Part shown: positions 13,686 to 23,361 of the stretch, piece by piece | Numbering within the stretch: the stretch's first letter is position 1 | Layout: each line of letters opens with the position of its first letter | From: Eubacterium sp. UBA4343 | Lineage (GTDB): Bacteria; Bacillota; Clostridia; Lachnospirales; Lachnospiraceae | Direction of reading: 5' to 3' | Assembly: GCA_002394235.1 (NCBI GenBank) | Contig: DGTF01000080.1 | Location: 1 to 24,795, forward strand | Length of the DNA stretch: 24,795 nt | Notes under the pieces: model-generated | Told to the model about the DNA's origin: nothing | The model's database searches: none | Seen by the model: the letters and a program-made list of their open reading frames with translations, nothing else | Translations under genes and position numbers: made by a program

Positions 13686-15080
13686 ATGAAGGGAAAGAAA
13701 GTAACTGCGATACTTTGTGCCGGTATGATGGCTGCCGGTATGCTCGCCGGCTGCGGAGGAGCATCTGGAACAGACGCGGCAGCTTCATCTGGAGATGCTG
13801 TTACAGGAGGGAGCGTTCAGACAGGAAGTCAGGCTTCCGGAGACAAGTATGATCACCAGGCAATCGAGAACACCAAGGATAACATCACAATCACAATGAT
13901 GGTATCTGGTGTTGCACAGGGCACAGACTTTGAGACACAGACGCTTCCGGAACTGGTACATAAGAAATGGCCGAACGTGACACTGGAGGTCACCAAACTT
14001 CCGGATGATAATTATTACACCTCATTAAAGACAAAACTGGCATCCGGTGAGTGCCCGGATATGATTCTCACGCAGCCGATGTACGCAGGGTCTAACTCCT
14101 GCTATGCTTTAGCGGATGCCGGATATCTTGCGTCTCTGAATGATCTGGACTATCTGTCCAACATGCCTGACTTGTCTGCAGTCACATATGATGGAAATGT
14201 GGTCACGGCGACCACGGGCGTATCAATTCTGGGAACCTATTACAATAAGGATCTGTTTCAAAAGGCGGGAATCTCGGAAGAGCCCAAGACATGGGATGAA
14301 TTCCTGGAGGATTGTAAAAAGCTGAAGGACGCCGGGATTCAGCCGATTGTCATGGGAGACAAGGACCAGTATGTAATGCAGTTCGGACTTTATCAGATTG
14401 CGGCAAATGAAATTTATTCAAAGAATCCGAAATACGATGACGAGCTGAGAACCGGGGACACTTCTTTCACAGACAAGGATACCTGGGATAAGGTTCTGAC
14501 GATGTACAAGCAGCTGTATGATGAGGGATATATTGATGCAAGTCAGTCCCTCGGATACGGCGCATCCCAGGCTATTCAGGACTTTATCGATGGAAAGGCT
14601 GCAATGACATTTGATGGTTCCTTCAACGCTGCGGCGCTTACTGCTACCGGAGCAGCAGGTGATTTTGAGAGAGGATATTTCCCGATTCCATCCGAGTCAG
14701 GCGAGCAGTATACCGCGACCTGTCTGTCTGCCGGGTATTCAATTTATGCGAAGTCAAAGTATATAGACCAGTGCAAGGAAATCTTAGATTACTGGATGAA
14801 TGGAGATAACGAAATCTGGGACGCATATCTTGCAACCGGCCGCATTATCCCACTGTATGGAAAGGGCGCGGATTCAATCCCGAACTATGATCTGTTCAAA
14901 CCATTTATTGAGCTGACAAATGAAGGAAAGGGATTCCATTGGTGCAATCAGGCGTGGCCGGCAGGTACTGAGACGACAATGGAGGAGATGTTCTCAGAGA
15001 TGATCGGAGGGCAGGGAACTACTGTGGATGACATCACGCAGGGAATGCAGGATAAGTTTGAAGACCTTCTGGATGATTAA
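13686..15080 (+). CDS. Carbohydrate ABC transporter substrate-binding lipoprotein
   Basis: A 464-residue extracellular binding protein. A lipoprotein signal (KK, then a hydrophobic stretch) ends in the lipobox LAGC with Cys23, followed by a Ser/Gly/Ala-rich linker to about residue 55. The remainder has the features of family 1 sugar-binding proteins, including an early KLASGECPDMILTQP and GTYYNKDLFQKAGISEEPKTWDEFL. The last is the conserved segment where the ligand cleft forms. The ribosome site is AGGAAGGA, with 8 nt spacing. It is the first gene of the operon under the paired direct repeats. The sugar is not identifiable from sequence. The hydrolases downstream suggest a rhamnose- or glucose-containing plant glycan or glycoside. 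Confidence 0.93.
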   Translation: MKGKKVTAILCAGMMAAGMLAGCGGASGTDAAASSGDAVTGGSVQTGSQASGDKYDHQAIENTKDNITITMMVSGVAQGTDFETQTLPELVHKKWPNVTLEVTKLPDDNYYTSLKTKLASGECPDMILTQPMYAGSNSCYALADAGYLASLNDLDYLSNMPDLSAVTYDGNVVTATTGVSILGTYYNKDLFQKAGISEEPKTWDEFLEDCKKLKDAGIQPIVMGDKDQYVMQFGLYQIAANEIYSKNPKYDDELRTGDTSFTDKDTWDKVLTMYKQLYDEGYIDASQSLGYGASQAIQDFIDGKAAMTFDGSFNAAALTATGAAGDFERGYFPIPSESGEQYTATCLSAGYSIYAKSKYIDQCKEILDYWMNGDNEIWDAYLATGRIIPLYGKGADSIPNYDLFKPFIELTNEGKGFHWCNQAWPAGTETTMEEMFSEMIGGQGTTVDDITQGMQDKFEDLLDD

Positions 15081-15129
15081 TCATCGCTGCAGGGTTCTGA
15101 CGTGAAATAAAAATGACAAATGGCTGTTC

Positions 15130-15171
15130 AGAGGCTGTGCCGGGGGTGACAGCTTTTGGACAGCCTCTTTT
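15130..15171 (+). terminator. Attenuator hairpin between binding-protein and permease genes
   Basis: AGAGGCTGT (15130-15138) pairs with ACAGCCTCT (15160-15168), followed by TTTT. The T-run is short, so it probably reduces but does not stop readthrough. Such a hairpin also protects the upstream mRNA and gives more binding protein than permease. Confidence 0.6.
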
Positions 15172-15190
15172 ATGGCATGGAGGATTAATG

Positions 15191-16105
15191 ATGATGGCAA
15201 GAAGGGAAAAAAAATCTGGAGCCAATACATCGCTGACATTTAACAACAAAATGTTCGCCTTTATGATTCCGGCGCTTGCGATGTTTCTGATTTTCTGGAT
15301 ATATCCGTTATTGCAGTTGTTTTATTACAGCGTGACGAATTTTAACGGGATCAATTATAATTACGAATATGTTGGATTGAAAAATTTCATTAAAATCTTC
15401 GATAATGGTACTATCCTTAACTCGATTGGCATTACCCTGGTTTATGCGGCAGTTACGGTGGTTTTAAGCAATATTCTCGGACTCGCGCTTGCGATTATTT
15501 TGAATACAAAGATAAGATTCAAGGGCTTTTTCCGGACGGCCAGTTATTTTCCGGCGCTGTTCAGCGCTATCGTAGTAGGATTCATATGGTCGTATGTATA
15601 TATGCCTTCAAATGGAATGATTGCCAGCATCATCAATCTGTTAGGCGGGAATGGAGCCTCCTTTAATCCACTTGGAAATTTCCACACTGCGTTGTTTGCC
15701 ATTGCCTTAGTGGAAGTCTGGAAGGGATTCGGTACAACCATGATTATCTACCTGGCCGGTTTGCAGACAGTAGACGAGAGCGTGCTGGAGGCGGGGAGAA
15801 TAGATGGATGCAATGAATGGCAGCTTACACGGCTGGTGAAGCTTCCGATGATTTCCTCAACCATCACGATTAATGTTGTTCTGTCGGTCATTAACGGACT
15901 GAAAGCCTTCGACTATTCGTTCATTATGACAAATGGAGGACCGGGAAAATCGACGAAGACGTTGATGTTTCAGATTTATGAGATTGCATTTACGGATCAG
16001 AAAATGGGAAGGGCAAGTGCCTTTTCAGTTGTGTCCTTTGCGGTAATCATCGCTATAACCATTGTGATGCTGATCTTTATGAATAAAAGGGAGGTCGAAG
16101 TGTAA
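15191..16105 (+). CDS. Sugar ABC transporter permease (LplB/UgpA type)
   Basis: About 304 residues with six hydrophobic helices. The first (FAFMIPALAMFLIFWIYPLL) follows a basic N-terminus. The cytoplasmic EAA loop, which docks the ATPase, reads EAGRIDGCNEWQLTRLVKLP at about residues 200-219. Three consecutive ATGs (15188, 15191, 15194) follow the GGAGG site. I chose 15191 for its 7-nt spacing, and the true start may be either neighbour. The stop overlaps the next start by one base (TAATG), so the two permeases are translationally coupled and form the membrane channel as a heterodimer. No ATPase gene is present in the operon. Confidence 0.92.
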   Translation: MMARREKKSGANTSLTFNNKMFAFMIPALAMFLIFWIYPLLQLFYYSVTNFNGINYNYEYVGLKNFIKIFDNGTILNSIGITLVYAAVTVVLSNILGLALAIILNTKIRFKGFFRTASYFPALFSAIVVGFIWSYVYMPSNGMIASIINLLGGNGASFNPLGNFHTALFAIALVEVWKGFGTTMIIYLAGLQTVDESVLEAGRIDGCNEWQLTRLVKLPMISSTITINVVLSVINGLKAFDYSFIMTNGGPGKSTKTLMFQIYEIAFTDQKMGRASAFSVVSFAVIIAITIVMLIFMNKREVEV

Positions 16106-16974
16106 TGGCACGGAAGAAAAAAGCAGACCGGGAAAAAGAACAATACATGAAGATGTCTCCAAAAGTACTGGCTCTCTATATCGTAATAATTGCATTCTGT
16201 ATTCTTGTAATAGCGCCTCTGGTCATTGTGTTTTCAAGCTCGCTTCGGAGTCCTGATAATCAGGCATCTCCTCTCCGCCTGTTTATTGAATTTTCAGGAG
16301 CAAGCTATATCCGAGCGTGGACGCAGATGAATTTCCCGGTAGAGCTGCTTAATTCCTTTATGACTACAGGTATTGCGGTTCTGGTTATTGTATTCTTTTC
16401 CACCATGGCAGCCTGGCCGATCGGGAGAATAAAGACAAAGGTTGCGAGATTCTTTTATTACTTCTTTATTTCGGGACTTATTATTCCTTCACAAATGGTC
16501 ATTGTTCCGATTGCGCAGACCTTTAACCGTTTTAATATTCCAAATACCCGATTTACTCCGGTCATTATGTTTATTACATGCTCGCTTCCATTCTCGGTAT
16601 TCCTTTTCTCCGGGTTCATGAAAAGCGTGCCGGCAGAAATCGAGGAGTCGGCTTACATGGACGGGGCCTCTCTATGGAAAAGATTTTCGACTGTTGTTTT
16701 TCCGCTTCTTAAGCCGGCAACGGTTTCAGTGGTGATCACACAGGGAATGTGGATCTGGAACGATTATTTCTATCCGATGGTGTTCATTTCAAAGCAGGGG
16801 CAGTACTCGCTGCCGGTTGGAATGCTGCAGTTCCTTGGAGACAAGGAAAATCCTGCGCAGTGGAATGTTTTATTTGCAGCCTGTGTTCTCTGCGCGCTTC
16901 CGCTCATCGTTATTTTCATGCTGCTTCAGAAGCAGTTTATCAACGGAATTGCCGCAGGTGCAGTGAAGGGTTAA
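16105..16974 (+). CDS. Carbohydrate ABC transporter permease (MalG/YesQ type)
   Basis: A 289-residue second permease with six membrane helices after a lysine-rich N-terminus (ARKKKADREK). The EAA motif is EESAYMDGASLWKRFSTVVFP (about 174-194), followed by the typical LLKPATVSVVITQGMWIWNDYF. The length is normal for the family. It partners the permease directly upstream, sharing a TAATG junction. Energy presumably comes from a multi-use MsmX-like ATPase encoded elsewhere, as is known for many Firmicute sugar transporters of this class. Confidence 0.93.
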   Translation: MARKKKADREKEQYMKMSPKVLALYIVIIAFCILVIAPLVIVFSSSLRSPDNQASPLRLFIEFSGASYIRAWTQMNFPVELLNSFMTTGIAVLVIVFFSTMAAWPIGRIKTKVARFFYYFFISGLIIPSQMVIVPIAQTFNRFNIPNTRFTPVIMFITCSLPFSVFLFSGFMKSVPAEIEESAYMDGASLWKRFSTVVFPLLKPATVSVVITQGMWIWNDYFYPMVFISKQGQYSLPVGMLQFLGDKENPAQWNVLFAACVLCALPLIVIFMLLQKQFINGIAAGAVKG

Positions 16975-16995
16975 TGTCATATAAGGAGTAAGCTG

Positions 16996-17628
16996 ATGGC
17001 AGCAGCAGAGGATCAAAAAAAGAAGACAAGGAAGGACAGGTTGGAGTATTTCTGGATGTTCTATAAGATTCCGGCGATTCTTGTTGTGATCAGTATTATT
17101 GCTGCCGTCAGTTTTATTCACGCCTGGATCACGAATAAACCTTCCGTTCTGGATGCTATGCTTCTGGATATCCATTCGGATGTCACGGAAGAAAATATGG
17201 AGCAGGACTTTGTAGAAGCAGCCGGAATCAATCCAGACCGGAACTGTGTTACAATATCTACATCGCAGCTTCTCGGCGATGGGAGCAGGGATTACCAGAT
17301 GGCATCCCTGGCGAAGTTGTATTCGCAGATCGGAACCGGGACTCTGGATGTTGTTTCGATGAGAGAATCTGATTTTGTGAAGTATGTTGACGCGGGAACA
17401 TTTCTGGATCTGCGGGATCTGTTTACAGACAAGGAGTTATCCGCATTCGGGCATGTCTACAGGGATGAGGATGGTAAAATTCTTGGAATATACTGTGAAG
17501 GTATGGCGAAAATGAAGGAGATCGGCGGATATTCAAGTGGAGAGAATGGGATAATCGGAATTCTGTATAATTCCGAACATGTTGAAATGGCCGGAAAATT
17601 TCTTCAATATCTGAATGAATCTGAATGA
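16996..17628 (+). CDS. Membrane-anchored protein of unknown function in the sugar operon
   Basis: A 210-residue protein. A charged cytoplasmic N-terminus (1-20) is followed by one membrane helix (about 25-45) and an extracytoplasmic domain of about 160 residues. It is not a lipoprotein. The outer domain has features that remind me of a shortened solute-binding-protein lobe, such as QIGTGTLDVVSMRESDFVKYVDAGTFLDLRDL and a final ILYNSEHVEMAGKFLQYL. The similarity is by eye only. It sits between permeases and YesL with a strong AAGGAG site, so a role in transport or sensing is likely. It could be a co-receptor or a transporter-kinase adaptor. I do not know a family name for it. Confidence 0.65.
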   Translation: MAAAEDQKKKTRKDRLEYFWMFYKIPAILVVISIIAAVSFIHAWITNKPSVLDAMLLDIHSDVTEENMEQDFVEAAGINPDRNCVTISTSQLLGDGSRDYQMASLAKLYSQIGTGTLDVVSMRESDFVKYVDAGTFLDLRDLFTDKELSAFGHVYRDEDGKILGIYCEGMAKMKEIGGYSSGENGIIGILYNSEHVEMAGKFLQYLNESE

Positions 17629-17677
17629 CATGTAATCTTGACAGACAGATTTTAACTATTACTATCAGGAGGGAATC

Positions 17678-18304
17678 ATGAGCGGAATATTGTCGCCGGA
17701 AGGCAGAGTGAGCAGCGTTTTAAATACAATCGGGGATCTGATTATCCTCAATCTTCTCACGCTCGTATGTAGTATTCCTGTTTTTACAATTGGTGCGGCA
17801 TTTAGCTCGATGTATCAGATTTTGATCAAAATAGCAAGAAAAGAAGAAGGGCATATTGTCGGCCCTTATTTTAAGGTATTTCGGGAGAATTTCAGAAAAT
17901 CGACGATCATCTGGTTTATCGGAGGAGGAATTTCTCTTTTCCTTGCTTTTGATATTTTTCTCCTTTCAAAATTTTCATTTTCTTATTCCCGGATTTATCA
18001 GATTATCCTCTGTATTTTTTTCTTTCTGACGGTTATGTTCACGCTCTTTGCTCTTGTTACAGAAGCTCACTTCGAGAACACAATTAAAAATACCATCGTC
18101 AATGGAATGAAATTCAGCGTAATTCATATTTTTTTATCTGTACTTGTGACGGCACTTACAATTGCGCCGTTTCTAATGCTTCATCTGACTCTTCGTCTGA
18201 TTCCGCTGTTCCTTCTTCTGGGTTACTCGGGCCCGGGATATGTATGCGGATTGTATTTTTCAGACCTGTTTTCGAGATACGAAAAGGAGAATGCTGAACA
18301 ATGA
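17678..18304 (+). CDS. YesL family membrane protein (DUF624)
   Basis: A 208-residue integral membrane protein with about five hydrophobic helices. The N-terminal segment (NTIGDLIILNLLTLVCSIPVFTIGAA) is the DUF624 signature. The C-terminus ends YFSDLFSRYEKEN. YesL proteins accompany YesMN-regulated sugar transporters in Firmicutes; their molecular role is unknown. The ribosome site CAGGAGGG is strong. The stop overlaps the next start as ATGA. A consensus -35 hexamer TTGACA lies at 17638-17643, but the -10 at proper distance (ACTATC) is poor. Confidence 0.9.
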   Translation: MSGILSPEGRVSSVLNTIGDLIILNLLTLVCSIPVFTIGAAFSSMYQILIKIARKEEGHIVGPYFKVFRENFRKSTIIWFIGGGISLFLAFDIFLLSKFSFSYSRIYQIILCIFFFLTVMFTLFALVTEAHFENTIKNTIVNGMKFSVIHIFLSVLVTALTIAPFLMLHLTLRLIPLFLLLGYSGPGYVCGLYFSDLFSRYEKENAEQ

Positions 18305-20538
18305 ACAAAGAAATTTGGAAACACCCGAAACAGGAGGGCAGCCTTGATGAGGCGGAAGTGCCTCTGTGGTTCTGGAATGCGAAACTTGAGAAGGGGGAGC
18401 TGATCCGGCAGCTGGAACTTCAGACGGAGGTCGGTGTGAAGGCGACAAATCCGCATGCACGCACGGAGAATGGCGCTGGCTACAGTGGCGGGTATCTGGA
18501 TGAAGAATGGTTTTCGCATATGAAGACAGTGCTTGATTACAAAAAAAAGCATGGCGAAAAAATGTGGCTGTATGATGAGATCGACTGGCCGGCCGGGACG
18601 TGCAACAAAACGATCACAGAAAACGAAAAGTACCGGGAGCAGTACATTACGATCGATAAAATTCCGGTACCGGCTGGTGTGCCGTTCCGGTTGCAACTGC
18701 GTACCTTCGAAGGAGCCGGAATGTTTGGCATGACTCCGGAGACCGATTACTCCGGAATTCCGCTGAATATTCATATTCTTGACAAGGAGACAGGAAAGCC
18801 CTTTCCGCTCTCGGATTCTTTTTTATATGGCATTTTCGGTCCGGAACTGGAATTCAAATCGAATCGGGATGCGGAAGCATATGTAACTCATATCCATGTC
18901 GATGCCTATGAGTATGGGGGAGATGAGTCGGTTAATTATCTGGACAAAAATGCAACTGATGCTTTTCTGAGATCCACTTATGAAAAATATTATGAGCAAA
19001 TGGGTCAGGATTTCGGAAGTACAGTGACGACGGTGTTTAATGATGAAACACGTATGTGCAATGCCATTCCATGGTGTCGCGAATTTCCGGAAGTATTCCG
19101 GAAAAGACACGGTTATGATATCCGTCAGGAGCTGTATCGGATTATTCTTCCGGGGACAGAGAACGGAAGAATTCGTGTGGATTATTACGATACTGTGGCG
19201 TACCTTTATCAGACCCGATATTTCAAGCGAATTCATTCGTGGTGCGAAAAACATAACCTTAAGTTTTTTGCTCATCTTCTGGCGGAGGAAACGTTATTTG
19301 GGCATGTGAGATACAGCGGTGACTATATGCGACAGAACCGGTACCAGGACATCGTCGGTGCTGACTACCTGGGGAAGGGAATTGGAAGTCTGAATCTGAA
19401 ATTTACTTCAGCGGCTGCACATTCGTATGGAAAGAAAATGACGGCGGTTGAGATCTTTGCCGGATGTGGTTGGGATCTTACATTCGATGAATACACGCGA
19501 ATGATCACATTTGCGTTTCAGCAGGGCATGCAGACGATTATAAATCACGGATTTTTTTACTCGACGGAAGGCGAACGCGCGAATGATTGGCCGCCGTCTG
19601 AGTTTTTTCAGTGGAAATACTGGAACCGTCAGAGCGATGGAAATAATATGATCCGCCGCCTTCAGTATGCGATGTCGGGAGGAATCAATGAAGCTGATGT
19701 GATCGCCTATCTTCCGACTGAGACCTTGCAGATGCATTGTATTCCGGATCAGAACTTTACGCATGCATTTTCTCATGGACCATTTTTGAGAGATGACCGG
19801 GCAGTTCATGTCGATCGGGAGATTCAATTGTTGTTTCAGTCCATGCTTTCCGCAAATATAGATTTCGAACTTCTTCACAGGGATGCTATCGGAAATTTTG
19901 CCGTCAGAGACGGGAAGATTACAAATATCACGAACGGACAGCGATTCTCTGTTCTGCTTCTCCCCCTGTGCGAAGTACTTCCTCTCGGTATGGCTAAGCT
20001 TGCGGAAGCGTTTGCGGCTGAAGGAGGAAGGATCGTGCTGGTGGACGATATCCCGTCTCTGGGAACAGATAAGAGTGAAGACAAAGAGATCTGCCGGATA
20101 ATGGGGGATCTGTCGGATGCAGGAAGTATTTTTGTCTGTTCCTCAGAGGATAAGAATCAAATCCTGAAGATTCTGAATGATTCGATTCCTCATCCGGTTG
20201 TAATTACCCGGGGAGTCTCGGGGACGGTGAATCAGCACCCGTCATACCCCGCGTATCTGATCGATCCTTATATGCACACTGGTGAGGATTTGACAGGCGT
20301 TCAGTTCGTGCGGTATCTTAAGGACGGTATGAGAAATACTTTATTTATGAATTATGGAAGCAATCCGGAAACCATCGAGGTTAGGGTACAGACGAAGGGG
20401 GAAATACCGGAGATCTGGGACACACTGACCGGAGAGGCCAGGAAGGCGGAGGTTGTGACAAGAGAAGAATATGCATATGTAATCCGGATGCAGCTTCCAT
20501 GCAATCATGGAGTGTTTATTGTCAGCAGCTGCTGATGC
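18301..20538 (+). CDS. GH106-like glycosyl hydrolase, possible alpha-L-rhamnosidase
   Basis: A 744-residue protein with no signal peptide, hence cytoplasmic. The N-terminal barrel part carries PLWFWNAKLEKGELIRQL (20-37), WLYDEIDWPAGTCNKTITEN (about 88-107), FNDETR with Asp248/Glu249, and EIFAGCGWDLTFDEYTRM with Glu384. HGFFYSTEGER begins at His416. This order resembles GH106-type alpha-L-rhamnosidases and their uncharacterised Firmicute relatives, though those are often about 1000 residues. The shorter length implies fewer accessory domains. Asp248, Glu249 and Glu384 are candidate catalytic residues, not proven. The C-terminal third (about 555-744) looks like a glutamine-amidotransferase-like domain plus a beta-sandwich. 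It is translationally coupled to YesL by ATGA. It probably removes rhamnosyl groups from an imported oligosaccharide before the GH3 enzyme acts. Confidence 0.75.
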
Positions 20539-20639
20539 AGAATCTTGTCTGCACATTTTTTCCGACCGAAGAGCAGATAAACCGCATCTATGGTGACAGA
20601 ATGATTCATGCTGTGATACAAAAACAGGAGGACGTCGAA

Positions 20640-23195
20640 ATGGAGAGAAAAATGATACAGCGCGGATTTTCCGGGACACGCGAACCCGAAGAGACCGCAG
20701 AGGAGCGCATCGGACGCGCGGTGGCCAGGAAGGCTGCCGCGGCAGGCATGGTACTTCTGAAAAATGATAATCACATACTCCCGCTTCGAAAGGGCAGCGG
20801 TGTCGCGCTGTACGGTGTCGGGGCATCCCATACCATCAAGGGTGGAACGGGTTCAGGTGATGTGAATGAGCGTTCCAGTGTCAGCATCTGTGAAGGAATG
20901 AAAAACGCCGGATTTGTGATCACGAATGAAGCGTGGATCCGTGATTTTGAAAAAACCTATACGGAGGCAAGGCTTCACTGGAGAGATGATCTGCTCGGCA
21001 GGAAGAATGCAAACGGGGCAGAATATGATTTCTTCAGCGATTATTCGGAGAATCCGTTCCACATGCCTGCGGGACGGCCGATTGATCCTTCGAGGGATAT
21101 TGCAGAAGACAGGAATACGGCGTTCTATATTCTCAGCCGGGTGTGCGGAGAGGGAGCGGATCGTTTCTGTGAAAAGGGCGACTATTATCTGACGGATGAG
21201 GAGCATCGTATGCTGCAGGATATCTGCGGAATTTATAAGGATGTGATTGTGGTGCTCAACGCGGGAGGACAGGTGGATCTGTCATTCCTGGACGAATTTG
21301 CGAACATCCGGGGGCTGATCCAGATGGCGCAGCCGGGAATGGAGGGAGGAAACGCCTTCGCGGATCTGGTCTCCGGAAGAATCAATCCATCGGGAAAGCT
21401 GGCGGACAGCTATGCTTTTCGCTATGAAGACTACCCGAATGAACAGAATTATTCCCACAACAACGGTAATACCGACACAGAGGAGTATAACGAGGGCATC
21501 TATGTCGGATATCGCTATTTTGACAGCTATGAAATTCCGGTTCGCTACGGGTTTGGCTGCGGGCTTTCATACACCTCCTTTTCTATCCGTGCCGGCGAGA
21601 TCTGTAAGGCGGAAGGCGGGGACACACAGGAAATCAGTGTGACGGCGACGGTCAGAAATACGGGAGAAACTGTGGGCCGCGAGGTCGTTCAGGTGTATGC
21701 GTCACTTCCGTATGGAAAACTGGAGAAGGAGTATCGACGCCTGGTTGGTTTTATAAAAACCGATGAGCTGAAGCCGGGGGAAGAGCAGGAGGTTATGGTT
21801 GAAATTCCGCTGAAGGCTCTGGCATCCTACGACGAGGAATGTGCTGCGTGGATTATGGAGGAGGGCGATTACGGAATCTGGGTCGGAAACAGCCTGGAAG
21901 GATCCCGGCTCGTCGGAGCCGTCCGGCTGGATGAGACCGCTGTGCTTGAGAAGGTCAGAAACATCTGTCCGCTGAAGACAGATCTGGAGGAATTTCACAG
22001 AGATCCGGAGCTTATGAAGAGACAGTATCAGGGATGGAGGAATGAGGCGGCCGAGAAGAGGCTTCCTGTTGTTCTTCTGCATGCGTCTGAAATCCGGAGA
22101 AAGACCGTTACGTACCGCAGCAACGCGGAGCTTGTCGAAACGGAGGCGCGCTCCTTTACGGATACGCTGACAAGAGAGCAGCTGATTCGTCTGTCGGCGG
22201 GAGATCCCGGTCAGGCGCAGGGAAGCAGCAGCCTTGGTTCCGCCGGTTTTACGGTTCCGGGATCTGCGGCGCAGACAAGCCGTGCCGCAGAGGATCGGAA
22301 TCTTGCGAGCATCGTGCTTGCTGACGGACCAGCAGGACTGCGTTTGATGCGCTATTACTTTGTCCGGGACGGAAAGGTCGTTCCCATGCCCTTTGAATTC
22401 AGTCTGGAGGGCGGATTCTTCGCGCCGGAAACGGAGGAGATGAAGGGCGATAAATATTATCAGTACTGCACGGCAATCCCGACGGGGACTGTACTGGCGC
22501 AGACCTGGGATACGGATCTGGTTTCCGAGGTGGGTGAGATCATCGGAAAAGAGCTGCTCAGGTTCGGGGTGACGCTCTGGCTGGCTCCCGGCATGTGCAT
22601 TCACAGAAATCCGCTTTGCGGCAGGAATTTTGAATATTATTCGGAAGATCCGGTGCTGACCGGAGAAATTGCCGCGGCGATGACGAACGGGGTGCAGAGG
22701 AATCCGGGCGTCGGAACAACCATCAAGCATTTTGCGTGCAATAATCAGGAAGATAACCGAATGAGATCGGATTCGGTCCTTTCGGAAAGAACGCTTCGGG
22801 AGATTTATCTTCGAGGATTTGAGATCGCGGTGAAAAAATCACAGCCGATGTCGCTTATGACCAGCTACAATCTGGTGAACGGCGTGCATGCTGCCAACTG
22901 TCGTGATCTGATCACAGATGTTCTGCGGAATGAATGGGGATTCCGGGGTGCAGTGATGACTGACTGGACAACGACGATGCAGCTCCAGGATCCGAAGGGA
23001 GCGACCGCGGACGGATGCATGCGTGCCGGCAATGATATGATCATGCCGGGAGCAGCGTCGGATTATGAGGAGATCGGGAAAGCACTGGATAACGGGACGC
23101 TTTCACCGGAAGACCTGAAGGCCTGCGTGAGCAGAACGGTGTCGATTATCTGGCAGTCCGCCATGTATGAGAAAGCAGTGCCATATCAGAAGTGA
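20640..23195 (+). CDS. GH3 beta-glucosidase-like enzyme with reversed domain order
   Basis: An 851-residue cytoplasmic enzyme. The usual C-terminal GH3 domain comes first (about 30-290, AAAAGMVLLKNDNHILPL then GGTGSGDVN), then a fibronectin-III-like domain (about 340-420). The catalytic TIM barrel comes last (about 500-851), with LADGPAGLR, GRNFEYYSEDPVLTG, the KH pair Lys696-His697 and the nucleophile Asp775 in VMTDW. This reversed order is known for Butyrivibrio fibrisolvens BglA and some Ruminococcus enzymes, which are of similar length. I chose the ATG at 20640 because AGGAGG lies 8 nt upstream; the open frame continues upstream to 20499 but overlaps the GH106-like gene's end. It is the last gene of the sugar operon. 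No strong terminator follows. The expected activity is beta-glucosidase or beta-xylosidase; the substrate is uncertain. Confidence 0.9.
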   Translation: MERKMIQRGFSGTREPEETAEERIGRAVARKAAAAGMVLLKNDNHILPLRKGSGVALYGVGASHTIKGGTGSGDVNERSSVSICEGMKNAGFVITNEAWIRDFEKTYTEARLHWRDDLLGRKNANGAEYDFFSDYSENPFHMPAGRPIDPSRDIAEDRNTAFYILSRVCGEGADRFCEKGDYYLTDEEHRMLQDICGIYKDVIVVLNAGGQVDLSFLDEFANIRGLIQMAQPGMEGGNAFADLVSGRINPSGKLADSYAFRYEDYPNEQNYSHNNGNTDTEEYNEGIYVGYRYFDSYEIPVRYGFGCGLSYTSFSIRAGEICKAEGGDTQEISVTATVRNTGETVGREVVQVYASLPYGKLEKEYRRLVGFIKTDELKPGEEQEVMVEIPLKALASYDEECAAWIMEEGDYGIWVGNSLEGSRLVGAVRLDETAVLEKVRNICPLKTDLEEFHRDPELMKRQYQGWRNEAAEKRLPVVLLHASEIRRKTVTYRSNAELVETEARSFTDTLTREQLIRLSAGDPGQAQGSSSLGSAGFTVPGSAAQTSRAAEDRNLASIVLADGPAGLRLMRYYFVRDGKVVPMPFEFSLEGGFFAPETEEMKGDKYYQYCTAIPTGTVLAQTWDTDLVSEVGEIIGKELLRFGVTLWLAPGMCIHRNPLCGRNFEYYSEDPVLTGEIAAAMTNGVQRNPGVGTTIKHFACNNQEDNRMRSDSVLSERTLREIYLRGFEIAVKKSQPMSLMTSYNLVNGVHAANCRDLITDVLRNEWGFRGAVMTDWTTTMQLQDPKGATADGCMRAGNDMIMPGAASDYEEIGKALDNGTLSPEDLKACVSRTVSIIWQSAMYEKAVPYQK

Positions 23196-23282
23196 TCTGA
23201 CCGGTTTGAGACAAACATTAACGAATTCAGCTTGGGATGTAAATTGATGAACCTGCCGGTGCAAGGTTAAAATCGGCTGAAG

Positions 23283-23311
23283 TTGCAGAAATAAGAACGA
23301 TATGTTACAAT
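23283..23311 (+). promoter_or_regulatory. Sigma-A promoter of the SLH-domain protein gene
   Basis: TTGCAG (23283-23288) and TACAAT (23306-23311) are 17 bp apart, each one or two bases from consensus, with TG before the -10. The start codon is 51 bp downstream. Confidence 0.75.
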
Positions 23312-23361
23312 ACCTTTAAAATTTCGATACAAAAAATGAAATAAAGAAACGGAGAAGGTAT

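Noticed and set aside
17638..17666. Internal promoter before the YesL gene based on a perfect TTGACA
   Set aside because: The hexamer at the proper distance is ACTATC, a poor -10, and the gene is well placed within the operon.
21702..22730. 342-codon minus-strand open frame opposite GH3
   Set aside because: Antisense shadow of the GH3 gene caused by its codon bias; Arg/His/Leu-rich with no family features.
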